This document shows positions 32,738-42,203 of a DNA stretch of 64,000 bases, in pieces. How positions within the stretch are numbered: position 1 is the stretch's first letter; the number at the start of each line of letters is the position of its first letter. Source of the stretch: Alteromonas sp. KUL42 (GTDB lineage: Bacteria > Pseudomonadota > Gammaproteobacteria > Enterobacterales > Alteromonadaceae); the NCBI RefSeq assembly GCF_006538325.1, contig NZ_BJKK01000014.1, forward strand, positions 1 to 64,000, written 5' to 3'. Below the pieces are notes generated by a model. It was not told the DNA's origin. It saw nothing but the letters and a program-made list of their open reading frames with translations, and searched no databases. The translations under genes were made by a program, and so were the position numbers.

Positions 32738-33077
32738 GGTATTTTTGTGAAGTTGTAAGATGTGTAAAGCGAGGATAAACAACAATAGCGCGTTAAACAA
32801 TCGCTATGCTGTTAAATAGAATCTGGAGTCGAACTTGAAATAAAAGGCTTGATAGCGACGCGTATTTTTGGTCCCAATAAACAAAGTAACTTCGCATTAC
32901 TTAAGCAGATGACAGCAGAAGATAAATAAGCCATCAAAGACCAACACGCGCTAATTACTTGCAGAAATTTATTTGCTAAAATCACTTAATCGTTTAAGAT
33001 AAAAGTTAACAAAATTTAAACAAACCGTAAACTCGCTAATTCGACAACGCGAATTACGCAATACGCTGGAGTGATTT
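32738..33077. other. Divergent intergenic region before the amylosucrase gene, no gene
   Basis: These 340 AT-rich bases lie between mscS (minus) and the amylosucrase gene (plus). A 7-bp inverted repeat, TAATTCG at 33037-33043 and CGAATTA at 33050-33056, lies just before the GGAG ribosome-binding site and could be an operator. Nothing else is recognised. Confidence 0.5.
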
Positions 33078-35028
33078 ATGAGTTATGCTGCTGACAGTAG
33101 TGTATGTTTGGACCGTATCTTGGCTTCGACTGATATGTCGGGCCTTACCAAGAAGGATACCGCAATCTTCACTCGCCGATTAAAGGCGCATTTTCCTGCG
33201 TTGTTTGAAAAGTATACGTATGTTTATGGTCACCAATACGACTGTTACTTTCATTTACAAAAGCTGGTAGAAGTATTAAGAGACGGGCTAAAAAATCGCA
33301 AACCCGCATTAAAGAAACTTGACGAAAGTCGTCTGAAATCTCCATTGTGGTATCGCGACGAAAAACACGTTGGAATGGCGGCTTATGTTGATTTGATGGG
33401 CCCTACGCTTAAAGACCTACACGATCGTATTCCGTATTATAAAGCCCTAGGTGTAACATATTTACATTTAATGCCTTTATATGACGCACCTAAAGGCGAT
33501 AGCGATGGTGGCTATGCGGTAAGTGATTACCGAAAAGTCAATCCGTCGTTAGGTACTATGACCGAGTTAGAGAAACTTGCATCTGCACTTCAAAAAGAAG
33601 GCATTAACTTGGTACTTGATTTTGTGTTCAACCACACTTCAGATGAACACCGTTGGGCAAAAAAAGCACTTGCAGGTGATAAGCAATATCAAAATTACTA
33701 TTACTTATTTGACGACAAAACCATACCCAACCAATACGAACAAACTCTGCGCGAAATATTTCCGCAAGTGCGTCGCGGTAGCTTCACTTACAATGATGTA
33801 ATGCAAAAGTGGGTATGGACAACGTTCAACAGCTTCCAGTGGGATTTAAATTACAGTAACCCAGAGGTATTTAACGCCATTACATCTGAAATGCTGTTCC
33901 TCGCTAATATTGGCTGTGCGGCGTTGCGCTTAGATGCCTTGGCCTTTATCTGGAAGGAAATGGGGACTAATTGTGAGAACCAAGAAAAAGCCCATGTTTT
34001 AATTCAAGCATTTAACTGCTGTTTACAAATTGCAGCACCCGCGGTGGTGTTTAAATCGGAAGCCATTGTTCACCCCGATGAAGTGGTTAAATACATCGAC
34101 AAAGACGAGTGTCAGTTGTCATACAACCCATTATTGATGGCGCTGTTGTGGAACTCGCTTGCTACCCGAAAAACACGATTACTCACTCGCTCTATGAAAA
34201 AGAGCTTCCCTATTTCAGATGATTGTACATGGGTAAACTATGTGCGATGCCACGATGACATAGGCTGGACATTTGACGATGCAGTGGCACAAGAACTTGG
34301 TATCAACCCGTTTGATCACCGCTTTTTCTTGAATCAATTCTACACTGGCCGTTTCGAAGGTAGCTTTGCTAACGGTGTTCCTTTTGCAGAAAACCCGTCA
34401 AATGGCGATTGTCGCGTATGTGGTTCGTTGGCGTCGCTGTGCGGCTTAGAAGGGGCATTGAAATCAAGCGATAGCAATGCCATCGACGAAGCGGTAAAAC
34501 GCATGCTGTTGCTTTACGGCATTACATTCAGTATTGGCGGAATACCGCTGCTTTACTCAAGCGACGAAATAGCAAAGCTCAATGACTACAGTTATCGCGA
34601 TGACGAAAGTAAAAAACCATGATGATCGTTGGGTAAATCGCATTGCAGTAACCGCAGAAGACACTTCTCTTGCACTCGCTGAATCTCAAGCGATAACGCT
34701 GCAAGAAAAAGCTAGCTTGGCGGTATTTACTGGTTTACAAAAACTGCTCAACATTCGCAAATCTCACCGTGTATTTGGTAATGCATCTACGCAGATATTG
34801 GAAACAGGAAATCAACATTGTTTTGCTTTTTTAAGAGAAAACCAAGAAGGCAGCAAGTTGCTGGTGTTAAGTAATTTCAGTGAACACACTCAGCAAGTAA
34901 ATGGCGAAGTACTTAATGCTATTGCTCACATGCCATGCGTAGATTTAATTACTGATACAACCTATTCTGGCAATGAACCTCTATTGACCTTGCGCCCATA
35001 TCAGCAACTTTGGCTGGCAGTGCAGTAA
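33078..35028 (+). pseudogene. Amylosucrase (GH13), frameshifted by one base
   Basis: Amylosucrase uses sucrose to build alpha-1,4-glucan and releases fructose. The two frames together encode about 650 residues, the usual family length. All catalytic residues are visible: nucleophile Asp in ALRLDALAF, acid/base Glu in [11 protein letters not shown], and transition-state Asp in [11 protein letters not shown]. The frame is lost near 34610 in a run of six A residues. The first frame ends DDESKKP-stop, whereas the family sequence continues in the +1 frame as NHDDRWVNR. Removing a single A restores an uninterrupted protein. So this is a one-base insertion: a recent inactivation or a sequencing error. 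GGAG precedes the ATG. Confidence 0.85.
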
Positions 35029-35329
35029 CTCTAACAATGCGAATATCACTCGGGCCTATGCTCTCATGGAACGCGGTGATATTCGCACTGCTTTACGAAA
35101 AAAACCTTCACCACCACGTTATTCTCTAAGTTACCTATATCCATTTACAACTATTAATCCCTTTAGCTCAGATATTTACTGACTTTCTTGCTTATTTTTC
35201 ATCTGTAGTTTGAAAGAGCAACTATAATAAAAGTGTGGCTAACAAGTTTTTGATGGTCACACAAAAACAGAAAACATTGGCTTACACACATCACATAAGG
35301 AAGTGTTGTTTAAGTAAAGGAAAAGCGCT
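35029..35329. other. Intergenic region with a 12-bp inverted repeat, no gene
   Basis: TGCGAATATCAC at 35038-35049 pairs exactly with GTGATATTCGCA at 35076-35087 just after the amylosucrase stop codon, giving a long-loop hairpin with no U tract. The remaining 240 AT-rich bases show nothing recognisable beyond the ribosome-binding site of the next gene. Confidence 0.5.
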
Positions 35330-35539
35330 ATGCAAGATACCCATGCTTTTGAGTATCGTTGCCCAAGTTGTGGAGCAACGAACCAATTTAATCTTTCACC
35401 AATACGCGATATGTACCAAGAGCATCAAGAAGCTTGTGCCTGTTGCAATAAAGCTTTGAGTCTTGTCGCCGCAGACGGCATAGGCGGAAAAATTAACCTG
35501 ATTATTGACGAAATTGAACCTGACCAACGCATTAAATAA
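35330..35539 (+). CDS. Small zinc-ribbon protein
   Basis: The 69-residue protein carries two cysteine pairs, CPSC near residue 11 and CACC near residue 36, spaced as in a zinc ribbon, followed by a short beta-rich acidic tail (INLIIDEIEPDQ). An AAGGAAAAG ribosome-binding site precedes the ATG, and a strong terminator follows. I do not recognise the family and no function can be given; nucleic-acid or protein binding is typical of such ribbons. Confidence 0.65.
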   Translation: MQDTHAFEYRCPSCGATNQFNLSPIRDMYQEHQEACACCNKALSLVAADGIGGKINLIIDEIEPDQRIK

Positions 35540-35585
35540 GTGGATTTTTTACTTAGGTAAACATTCTTAATCTGTATCAAGAAAC

Positions 35586-35613
35586 AAAAAACGCACTAAA
35601 TTGTGCGTTTTTT
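35586..35613. terminator. Bidirectional terminator between the zinc-ribbon gene and folE
   Basis: AAAAAACGCAC (35586-35596) pairs perfectly with GTGCGTTTTTT (35603-35613) around a 6-base loop. T runs lie on the 3' side in both directions, so it can serve both convergent genes. Confidence 0.88.
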
Positions 35614-35639
35614 GGTTTTACGTTCATCAACAGCTTTGG

Positions 35640-36323
35640 TTAGCGAAAAAACTCTCGTCTCAACTCACTATCAGTGAGAAAACGTCCGCCTAAGGCAGAT
35701 GTTTTCGTGTATGAATTGGTGTCGCGTATACCTCGAGCTTTAACACAATAATGTGTAGCATTAATAGAGACAGCAACATCATCAGTGTTGGCTAACGTTT
35801 GTATAGCGACCAATACCTGTTGTGTTAGGCGCTCTTGAACTTGAGGACGTTGCGCAAAAAAACTCACTAAACGGTTTATTTTTGATAAGCCTATTACGGT
35901 GTCCTTAGGGATGTAGGACACGGTTGCAGTGCCATCGATAGTGACAAAATGATGTTCACATGTACTGGTAAGGCTGATATCAGACACTTGTACCGGTTGG
36001 TCAATTTGCATCTTGTTTTCAATAGCTGTGATCTTTGGAAACTTGCGATAATCCAACCCGCCAAAAATCTCATCAACGTACATCTTAGCAATACGCGTTG
36101 GCGTATCGCACAAACTATCGTCGCTTAAATCCAACCCAAGCGTGTCCATCACATCGCGCATCGCAGAAGCTATACGCTTGCGTTTTTGTTCATCAGAAAG
36201 CCCATTACTCACCATAGGTGTTTCCAAACCTGTGGCTTCAAGTGCTGCTTGTACGCGCTGTGCTGGCTCTGAAATTGAGGGGTCTAGTGCATCACGCACA
36301 ATTACCGCTTCTTTTGCTAACAT
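35640..36323 (-). CDS. folE: GTP cyclohydrolase I (FolE type)
   Basis: FolE converts GTP to dihydroneopterin triphosphate, the first step of folate and other pterin synthesis. The start is placed at the ATG at 36321-36323, so that the protein begins [13 protein letters not shown] like E. coli FolE; a start 12 codons upstream is possible. The 227 residues include the conserved [12 protein letters not shown] and [11 protein letters not shown] segments that carry the zinc ligands and active site, and [20 protein letters not shown]. It is divergent from folM, another pterin gene. Confidence 0.95.
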   Translation of the reverse strand: MLAKEAVIVRDALDPSISEPAQRVQAALEATGLETPMVSNGLSDEQKRKRIASAMRDVMDTLGLDLSDDSLCDTPTRIAKMYVDEIFGGLDYRKFPKITAIENKMQIDQPVQVSDISLTSTCEHHFVTIDGTATVSYIPKDTVIGLSKINRLVSFFAQRPQVQERLTQQVLVAIQTLANTDDVAVSINATHYCVKARGIRDTNSYTKTSALGGRFLTDSELRREFFR

Positions 36324-36501
36324 TACATATTCCGTAGTGACTACGTTTTTTGATCTCATACGCCTTCACAGTCGTTTCAGATCCATTACGCAGAAAAATG
36401 ACGTTTATTTAATGTCTTATCAAATATCATTATTAGTCATTATTACCTGCTGTGCATTACACACATTTAACTCATCGCTGCAACTACACGAGGAATTCAT
36501 C

Positions 36502-37209
36502 TTGGAAAACCCCATTATTATTACGGGCGCAAGCCAACGACTTGGCCTCGCTATGGCAGAGAGTCTTTTGGACAATCACTTTGATGTTATCGTCACATAT
36601 CGAACTCATCGCCCTGCTCTTTCCATGTTGGTTGAAAAAGGAGCAACGATTGTAAAGGCGGATTTTAGCACTGAGGCGGCTATTGATCGAGCAATTGATG
36701 AGATTAAGGCAATCAGTGGAACCTATCGAGCCGTCATCCACAATGCTTCAGATTGGGCACAAGAGAACAGTAGCAACAATAAACATGACCTTATACAACG
36801 CATGATGATGGTGCATGCTATTGCTCCATATCGCATAAACCTCGCATTGGAAGGAAAATTATTTAACCCAAACGGCAAGGCCGACATTATTCATATGACC
36901 GACTATGTGCAAGAAATTGGGAGTGAAAAACACATGGCCTATGCGGCAAGTAAAGCGGCGCTGCATAATTTAACCCTGTCTTTTGCAAAAAAGTATGCAC
37001 CGAATGTGAAGGTCAATAGCATTGCCCCTGCGTTACTTATGTTCAACGAAGGCGATGATGACACCTATAAACAAAAGGCGTTAAAAAAGTCACTGTTAGA
37101 AACGGTTCCCGGTGCGCAAGAAGCCGTAAGAGCCATGCTTTACTTACTGAAGAGTGAGTATGTAACCGGCCAAACGCTCCACCTCAATGGTGGACGACAT
37201 TTAAAATAG
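36502..37209 (+). CDS. folM: Dihydromonapterin reductase FolM
   Basis: FolM is a short-chain dehydrogenase that reduces dihydromonapterin (and dihydrofolate weakly) with NADPH, making the tetrahydromonapterin cofactor of phenylalanine hydroxylase. I place the start at the TTG at 36502, eight bases after AGGA, giving 235 residues beginning with ENPIIITGASQRLGLA; earlier codons in frame run antisense through folE. The nucleotide motif TGASQRLG, the catalytic YAASKAA, and the FolM-specific FSTEAAIDRA, HMTDYVQEIGSEKHMAY and LNGGRHLK tail agree with E. coli FolM. Confidence 0.92.
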   Translation: MENPIIITGASQRLGLAMAESLLDNHFDVIVTYRTHRPALSMLVEKGATIVKADFSTEAAIDRAIDEIKAISGTYRAVIHNASDWAQENSSNNKHDLIQRMMMVHAIAPYRINLALEGKLFNPNGKADIIHMTDYVQEIGSEKHMAYAASKAALHNLTLSFAKKYAPNVKVNSIAPALLMFNEGDDDTYKQKALKKSLLETVPGAQEAVRAMLYLLKSEYVTGQTLHLNGGRHLK

Positions 37210-37260
37210 CTCATAAAAAATAATGCGTTAAGGTTGATTTTACATTTTTCAAATCGTAGT

Positions 37261-37301
37261 GTGTGCGAAGGAATTCACGCGCACACTATCTGCGCGTGAA
37301 T
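37261..37301 (+). promoter_or_regulatory. Two overlapping, mutually exclusive hairpins upstream of a secreted-protein gene
   Basis: GTGTGCG (37261-37267) can pair with CGCACAC (37280-37286). Alternatively ATTCACGCGCA (37273-37283) can pair with TGCGCGTGAAT (37291-37301), an 11-bp stem. The two use the same central bases and so cannot form together. They lie 29-70 bases before the GTG start of the next gene. It may be a regulatory switch or the end of folM transcription. Confidence 0.4.
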
Positions 37302-37329
37302 AGTGATCAATGCTCAAAGGAATGAAAAA

Positions 37330-37878
37330 GTGAAAGCTTTATTTATCTTCATACTTCTTGTCTTTTCAAACTCTCTTCTAGCTGAACAACAAGCTATCGA
37401 ACCTCTCGACGCTGACGAAGGCTATGCCATTATTGCGCTGTACTCTAAAGGTTACACTGAAAGTATCGCCTTAAAGGGTAGCGGATTAACTAACAAGTAC
37501 ACATTTGGACCATTAAATCATTCTCAGCACATCGAGGTTATAAAAATGCCTGCGGGAAGATATACGTGGGACAGAGTATCAGAGCGCACAGGCTCACTGG
37601 CTCAAGGCAATTTACTTGAAAGCTACATGGATATTGCCGACTTGGATTTGTCATTTACCATTGAACCAGGAAAGCTCAACTATACAGGGCTATTTATGCT
37701 AGAAAGGCTAGGAAGTAAAGCAACAATAAGAGTCCTCAATAGAACTTCAATCATTCTGAAAATTCTAGAGCAAGACTTCCCTCAGTACGCAGAGAAATTC
37801 GATATTGTGAACGCACTGTATCCCAACGACCACTACATTGATTTCTACTTAAATCACACCCAAAAAGTAGGAGAGTAA
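37330..37878 (+). CDS. Secreted hypothetical protein coupled to an S9 peptidase
   Basis: The start is the GTG at 37330, nine bases after AAAGG, giving 182 residues with a clean signal peptide (MKALFIFILLVFSNSLLA). The mature part contains a possible beta-sandwich with IIALYSKG, YTFGPLNHSQHIEVIKMPAGRYTW and a LDLSFTIEPGKLNYTGLF pattern, resembling small periplasmic or extracellular domains, but I do not recognise a family. It ends four bases before the S9 peptidase gene, so the two are almost certainly cotranscribed. Confidence 0.7.
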   Translation: MKALFIFILLVFSNSLLAEQQAIEPLDADEGYAIIALYSKGYTESIALKGSGLTNKYTFGPLNHSQHIEVIKMPAGRYTWDRVSERTGSLAQGNLLESYMDIADLDLSFTIEPGKLNYTGLFMLERLGSKATIRVLNRTSIILKILEQDFPQYAEKFDIVNALYPNDHYIDFYLNHTQKVGE

Positions 37879-37882
37879 TACA

Positions 37883-39919
37883 ATGTCATCTAATAACGTT
37901 TTATTAATACTACTGCTTTCTGTGCTGGGTGTTTTTGCTACTTTTACAAACGCAGAAGAATCGCAAGCGGACACTTCGGCCAATACAGATAACACTTCCA
38001 TAGAAGCGTTTTTTAAAGGCGCTAAATACAAACTTTTTTCTGTTAATCCATCAGGTACTGCCATAGCCTACATTGAACCTAAGAGCGACTCTTACGACCT
38101 CATTATTTACGATTTAGTGCGCGGTACTACTGACGACCCCATTACCTTTAAAAGACAGCAAATGCACGTTCAACACAAAAATAAAATTATGTCGTGGGAA
38201 CAGCATTTTAATTTTATAAAAGAACTGACTTGGCTATCTGACAACTTCATTTCACTGAAGCAATATTCTAATAGACGCTTCCATCGATACGTGATTGTGG
38301 AATTTGCTGACCGCTCAAAGGCAGCTAACCCTCCGTTTAGACTGTCTTATATTTCTCAGCCAGGTTACTGGTTGGATACGCTTCCAAATTATCCGAACAA
38401 AGCAATTTTTGCGCGCTACGAAAGCGATGATGACTATGACTACTATGTCGATCTTTTTAGTCTAGACTTATCTCAAGAAATTACTGAAGGAGATTTCCGC
38501 CGCAAATATAGATTGAATAAAACAGGGCCAGATTTACAACAATGGATCTTCGATGATACAGGGTGGCGCTTAGGTGGCAGTCGTACCGCAAATGGTATTA
38601 CTGAAATTTTTGCCAGAACAGGCTCGAAACCTCGCAAATATCGATACAAAGAAATGTGGAAAAGCGACAAAGACGACACAGTAAAGGTTGTCGGTGGAAA
38701 TGCTGATAAGAACGAGCTTTTAGTGCTAACCAACCACAAAAGTGACAAAGTTAACTTGCGCCGCTTCAATACCGAAACGAAACAATTTGAAGAGGTAATA
38801 TTCGAACATCCCTTTTATGATCTAACCGGTGCCATAAAGCATCCAGAAACCAAAGACGTTATTGGCGTTTCTTTCATTGAGAAAGGCATGGCCAAACAAG
38901 TCTATTTTAATGAAGACTATGGTAACCTTACGGCTAGGCTTAAGGAGATTTCCAAGATAGAAGGCGCATACGCAATCGATATGGATGCAACAGGCGATAA
39001 CATTTTATTTGTTGCCGACGACAGTGCCAACCCTGAAAAGCTATTCGTTTATAATCGCCAACAAGATACGTTCAACCACCTGATTGATTTGTACCCTTGG
39101 TTGTCAGAGAAACACTTAAGTAAAACCAAACTATTGAAGTTGAATACCGATGACGGTGTCACGTTAGAAGCATTTCTTACCTTACCTGATGTAGAAAACC
39201 CACCTCTTGTGGTTATTCCTCACGGTGGGCCAATTGGCGTTAGCGACTCTCGCCATTATTCAGGCAACATACAAGTGCTTGTTGATGCGGGCTTTGCAAC
39301 GTTACAAGTAAACTATCGCGGCTCGGCAGGTTATGGTAAATCCTTTAAGCAACAAGGTATGCAACAATGGGGACGCCTAATCGAAGACGATATAGAGCAA
39401 GCGCTATCGTACACAAAAGCCCACTATGATATTGATGATGATAACGTGTGTATTGTCGGAGGCAGCTATGGTGGCTATTCAGCCCTTTATAGCGTTATTC
39501 GCTCACCAGAGTTATACAAATGCGCAGCCTCTTTTGCCGGTGTAACAGACCTTGCATTACAATTCCAGCGCAGTGATGTACAAGGCGATGACATAATGCG
39601 TTTGCTCACTGACATTATTGGTGATCCAAAAACACAGCAAGCACAATTATTTGAATACTCGCCTTTATACCAGTTTAGAAGTATCACCAAACCTGTTTTT
39701 CTCGCTCATGGAACCGATGATAATGTCGTGGATATCGAACATTCCTATCGTCTTCATTTTGCTTTAAAAGATAATGATATTGACCATGAATGGATGGTAT
39801 TTGACGATGTAGGTCACGGCTTTAGATACGTTGATGATGAAGCAAAATATTACAACGCGCTCATCCGTTTCCTAAAAACACACCTAACCGAAAACAACAC
39901 CGTTGCCAAACGCCAATAG
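37883..39919 (+). CDS. Secreted S9-family prolyl oligopeptidase-like peptidase
   Basis: The 678-residue protein has a signal peptide (LLILLLSVLGVFATFTNA), a long beta-propeller-like middle part, and a C-terminal alpha/beta-hydrolase peptidase domain. The catalytic triad is visible: Ser in GGSYGGYSA (about residue 527), Asp in GTDDNVVD (about 612) and His in VGHGFRY (about 645). The oxyanion-region motif PHGGP is also present. It should cleave oligopeptides in the periplasm. GGAG precedes the ATG, and the secreted hypothetical gene lies directly upstream. A U-less 13-bp hairpin follows. Confidence 0.92.
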   Translation: MSSNNVLLILLLSVLGVFATFTNAEESQADTSANTDNTSIEAFFKGAKYKLFSVNPSGTAIAYIEPKSDSYDLIIYDLVRGTTDDPITFKRQQMHVQHKNKIMSWEQHFNFIKELTWLSDNFISLKQYSNRRFHRYVIVEFADRSKAANPPFRLSYISQPGYWLDTLPNYPNKAIFARYESDDDYDYYVDLFSLDLSQEITEGDFRRKYRLNKTGPDLQQWIFDDTGWRLGGSRTANGITEIFARTGSKPRKYRYKEMWKSDKDDTVKVVGGNADKNELLVLTNHKSDKVNLRRFNTETKQFEEVIFEHPFYDLTGAIKHPETKDVIGVSFIEKGMAKQVYFNEDYGNLTARLKEISKIEGAYAIDMDATGDNILFVADDSANPEKLFVYNRQQDTFNHLIDLYPWLSEKHLSKTKLLKLNTDDGVTLEAFLTLPDVENPPLVVIPHGGPIGVSDSRHYSGNIQVLVDAGFATLQVNYRGSAGYGKSFKQQGMQQWGRLIEDDIEQALSYTKAHYDIDDDNVCIVGGSYGGYSALYSVIRSPELYKCAASFAGVTDLALQFQRSDVQGDDIMRLLTDIIGDPKTQQAQLFEYSPLYQFRSITKPVFLAHGTDDNVVDIEHSYRLHFALKDNDIDHEWMVFDDVGHGFRYVDDEAKYYNALIRFLKTHLTENNTVAKRQ

Positions 39920-39936
39920 CGGTTGTTCTCACAGCC

Positions 39937-39971
39937 AGTGATAGCGCTTATACCAAACAAGCGCTATCACT
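39937..39971 (+). repeat. 13-bp perfect inverted repeat after the S9 peptidase gene
   Basis: AGTGATAGCGCTT (39937-39949) pairs exactly with AAGCGCTATCACT (39959-39971) around a 9-base loop. It lies 18 bases past the stop codon, a terminator-like position, but no U tract follows. Confidence 0.6.
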
Positions 39972-40067
39972 AATCGTCACCGCCAATTAATTTCATCATG
40001 GGTTTTCTTGGTAAGGACGTATTGCCTCGTTATAATCACCTCTTTATTGTTCAATTGAGAATTCACT

Positions 40068-41132
40068 ATGCAAGGTAACCGCACGATGGCGCCTGAATGG
40101 CATCAAGTTGATGCTGTAATGTTAGCATGGCCACATGCGCAAACTGATTGGTCTCCTTGGTTAGAAGAAGCCAGACAAACTTACCTAAACGTCATTGCAG
40201 CGGTTAACCGAAATGATGCAGGGGTGATATTGTTGTGTGCTCCTGACGATGTAGATGACCTTGTTACTCGCTTAGCAGAAAACGCTCGCGTGCTTGTTAT
40301 ACCAGCGTCGTACAACGATACTTGGATGCGTGATTATGGCTTTTTAACGTGTAAGGATAGCGATGGACAAGGTGCCCCTGTTGAATTTCGTTTCAATGGA
40401 TGGGGTAACAAGTTCGATGCGACTGAAGATAACCTTGCAAACCAACGTTATCTTGCTGCACTTTGCAATGCTGTACTTCGCAGTAGCCCTGTAGTAGCAG
40501 AAGGCGGTGCACTTGAAATAGATGAGCATGGTCATTTGCTCAGTACCGCACAATGTTTGTTAAACCCAGAACGCAATGGCGATATGACATTAAGTGCTTA
40601 CGAAGATGCCTTTAAAGATATGCTTGGGTGTAGCAAAGTAACAGTGTTGCAACACGGCCATTTAGAAGGCGACGATACTGACGGGCATATTGATACTCTA
40701 GTTCGATTTACACCGCATCAAGGGTTGGTCATTCAAGCGTGTAACAACCGCCCGCTAGACAGCCATTACGAGGGCTTGAAAGCCCTGTGCGATGAATGTG
40801 CATTGGAATTACCAGAGCATCAACAGTTTCATTTACCGTTGCCTTTTATCGAAAATGAAGATGGCGATAGACTTCCGGCATCCTACGCAAACTACTTGAT
40901 TTGCAATAACGCCATATTGTTACCTGTTTATGGCCAAGAAGAAGATGCTGAAGCCATCGAAATTGTGAAAAAAGCGCATCCAAACCACAGCGTTGAGCCT
41001 ATCGATTGCAGTGTACTAGTGAAGCAATATGGCAGCTTGCATTGTATTTCTATGCAAGTGCCTACAAATACATTAAAAGAATCAGTTATCACCACCTTAA
41101 AGAAAGGAGTGTCATTACATGCGCCCAACTAA
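40068..41132 (+). CDS. aguA: Agmatine deiminase
   Basis: AguA hydrolyses agmatine to N-carbamoylputrescine and ammonia. The 354-residue protein is a five-fold pseudosymmetric guanidino-modifying enzyme. It shows the motifs NDTWMRDYG, FNGWGNKFD, VAEGGALEID, the catalytic His region EGDDTDGHIDT, and the nucleophilic Cys near residue 326 in GSLHCISMQ. Peptidyl-arginine deiminase-like relatives have the same motifs. The neighbouring aguB, overlapping by 14 bases, makes agmatine the likely substrate. Confidence 0.94.
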   Translation: MQGNRTMAPEWHQVDAVMLAWPHAQTDWSPWLEEARQTYLNVIAAVNRNDAGVILLCAPDDVDDLVTRLAENARVLVIPASYNDTWMRDYGFLTCKDSDGQGAPVEFRFNGWGNKFDATEDNLANQRYLAALCNAVLRSSPVVAEGGALEIDEHGHLLSTAQCLLNPERNGDMTLSAYEDAFKDMLGCSKVTVLQHGHLEGDDTDGHIDTLVRFTPHQGLVIQACNNRPLDSHYEGLKALCDECALELPEHQQFHLPLPFIENEDGDRLPASYANYLICNNAILLPVYGQEEDAEAIEIVKKAHPNHSVEPIDCSVLVKQYGSLHCISMQVPTNTLKESVITTLKKGVSLHAPN

Positions 41133-42012
41133 GCTAAAAGTTGGTTTGGTACAGCAGTCTGTTGCCGACAACGACAAAGCAACAAACTGGCAAAAAAGTG
41201 CCGAGCAGATAGCCAAGTTAGCGGCTGAAGGTTGCGAGTGTATCTTGCTTCAAGAGCTACACAGCACATTGTATTTTTGCCAACAAGAAGACACTGATGC
41301 TTTTGATCTTGCCGAGCCAATACCCGGCCCGGCCACAGAATATTTCGGTGCATTGGCAGAAAAGCACAATATTGTGTTAGTGACCTCATTATTTGAAAAA
41401 CGCGGCTCAGGTTTGTATCACAATACGGCCGTCGTATTTGATAGAAGCAAAGAAATTGCAGGCAAATATCGCAAAATGCATATTCCTGATGATCCTGGCT
41501 TCTACGAGAAGTTTTATTTTACACCCGGTGACATGGGCTTTACGCCAATAGAAACCAGCGTTGGAAAGCTTGGCGTACTAGTCTGTTGGGATCAGTGGTA
41601 TCCAGAAGCCGCTCGCCTAATGGCAATGGCTGGTGCAGACTTATTGTTTTACCCAACGGCTATTGGTTGGGATCTAACTGATACAGACGAAGAACGCGCC
41701 CGTCAACACGGTGCTTGGGAAACCATTCAACGTGCACATGCCGTTGCCAATTCAGTACCTGTTATTGTAGCTAACCGAACGGGGTTTGAAGCATCACCTA
41801 TTGATGGCGACCCAGGTATTCAGTTTTGGGGGCAAAGCTTTGTGGCAGGGCCACAAGGTGAAATATTGGCGAAAGCGGATGCCGACAGTGAAACTACGCT
41901 CACTGTAGAGCTAGACATGGAACGTACAGAAAAAGTTAAGCGAATTTGGCCTTATTTCCGCGACCGCAGAATTGATGCCTACGACGACCTTACCAAGCGT
42001 TGGCGAGATTAA
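41119..42012 (+). CDS. aguB: N-carbamoylputrescine amidase
   Basis: AguB hydrolyses N-carbamoylputrescine to putrescine, CO2 and ammonia, completing the agmatine route. The 297-residue nitrilase-fold protein shows the Glu-Lys-Cys triad in LLQELH, YRKMHIPDDPGFYEKFYF and VCWDQWYPEAARL. It starts at an ATG inside the end of aguA with AAAGGAG upstream, so the two are coupled. A strong terminator follows. Confidence 0.95.
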   Translation: MRPTKLKVGLVQQSVADNDKATNWQKSAEQIAKLAAEGCECILLQELHSTLYFCQQEDTDAFDLAEPIPGPATEYFGALAEKHNIVLVTSLFEKRGSGLYHNTAVVFDRSKEIAGKYRKMHIPDDPGFYEKFYFTPGDMGFTPIETSVGKLGVLVCWDQWYPEAARLMAMAGADLLFYPTAIGWDLTDTDEERARQHGAWETIQRAHAVANSVPVIVANRTGFEASPIDGDPGIQFWGQSFVAGPQGEILAKADADSETTLTVELDMERTEKVKRIWPYFRDRRIDAYDDLTKRWRD

Positions 42013-42034
42013 TCAGCTTACTGATGTACAACAT

Positions 42035-42061
42035 AAAAGGCGACTTCGCACGTCGCCTTTT
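42035..42061 (+). terminator. Rho-independent terminator of aguAB
   Basis: AAAAGGCGAC (42035-42044) pairs with GTCGCCTTTT (42052-42061) around a 7-base loop, with the T run on the 3' side, 22 bases after the aguB stop codon. Confidence 0.85.
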
Positions 42062-42203
42062 AACATTGGACTTTACTCATTTCATGCTGCAAAGTAATAG
42101 CCATAGTGCTATCGAAAAATCGCGAAGTGTAGAAAAGAACACAGCCCACACTTTTTCGCTTTAGACACAATAATAAAAACAACACGCTATATTATCGCTC
42201 ACT

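Noticed and set aside
34590..34625. Programmed frameshift in the amylosucrase gene
   Set aside because: The A run has only six residues and the required shift is +1, not the -1 direction of the classical A-AAA-AAC slippery site in its proper frame; no stimulatory structure was seen. A simple indel is more likely.
36142..36501. N-terminal extension of FolM
   Set aside because: It is the antisense of folE, and FolM homology begins at the TTG at 36502 with an AGGA site upstream.
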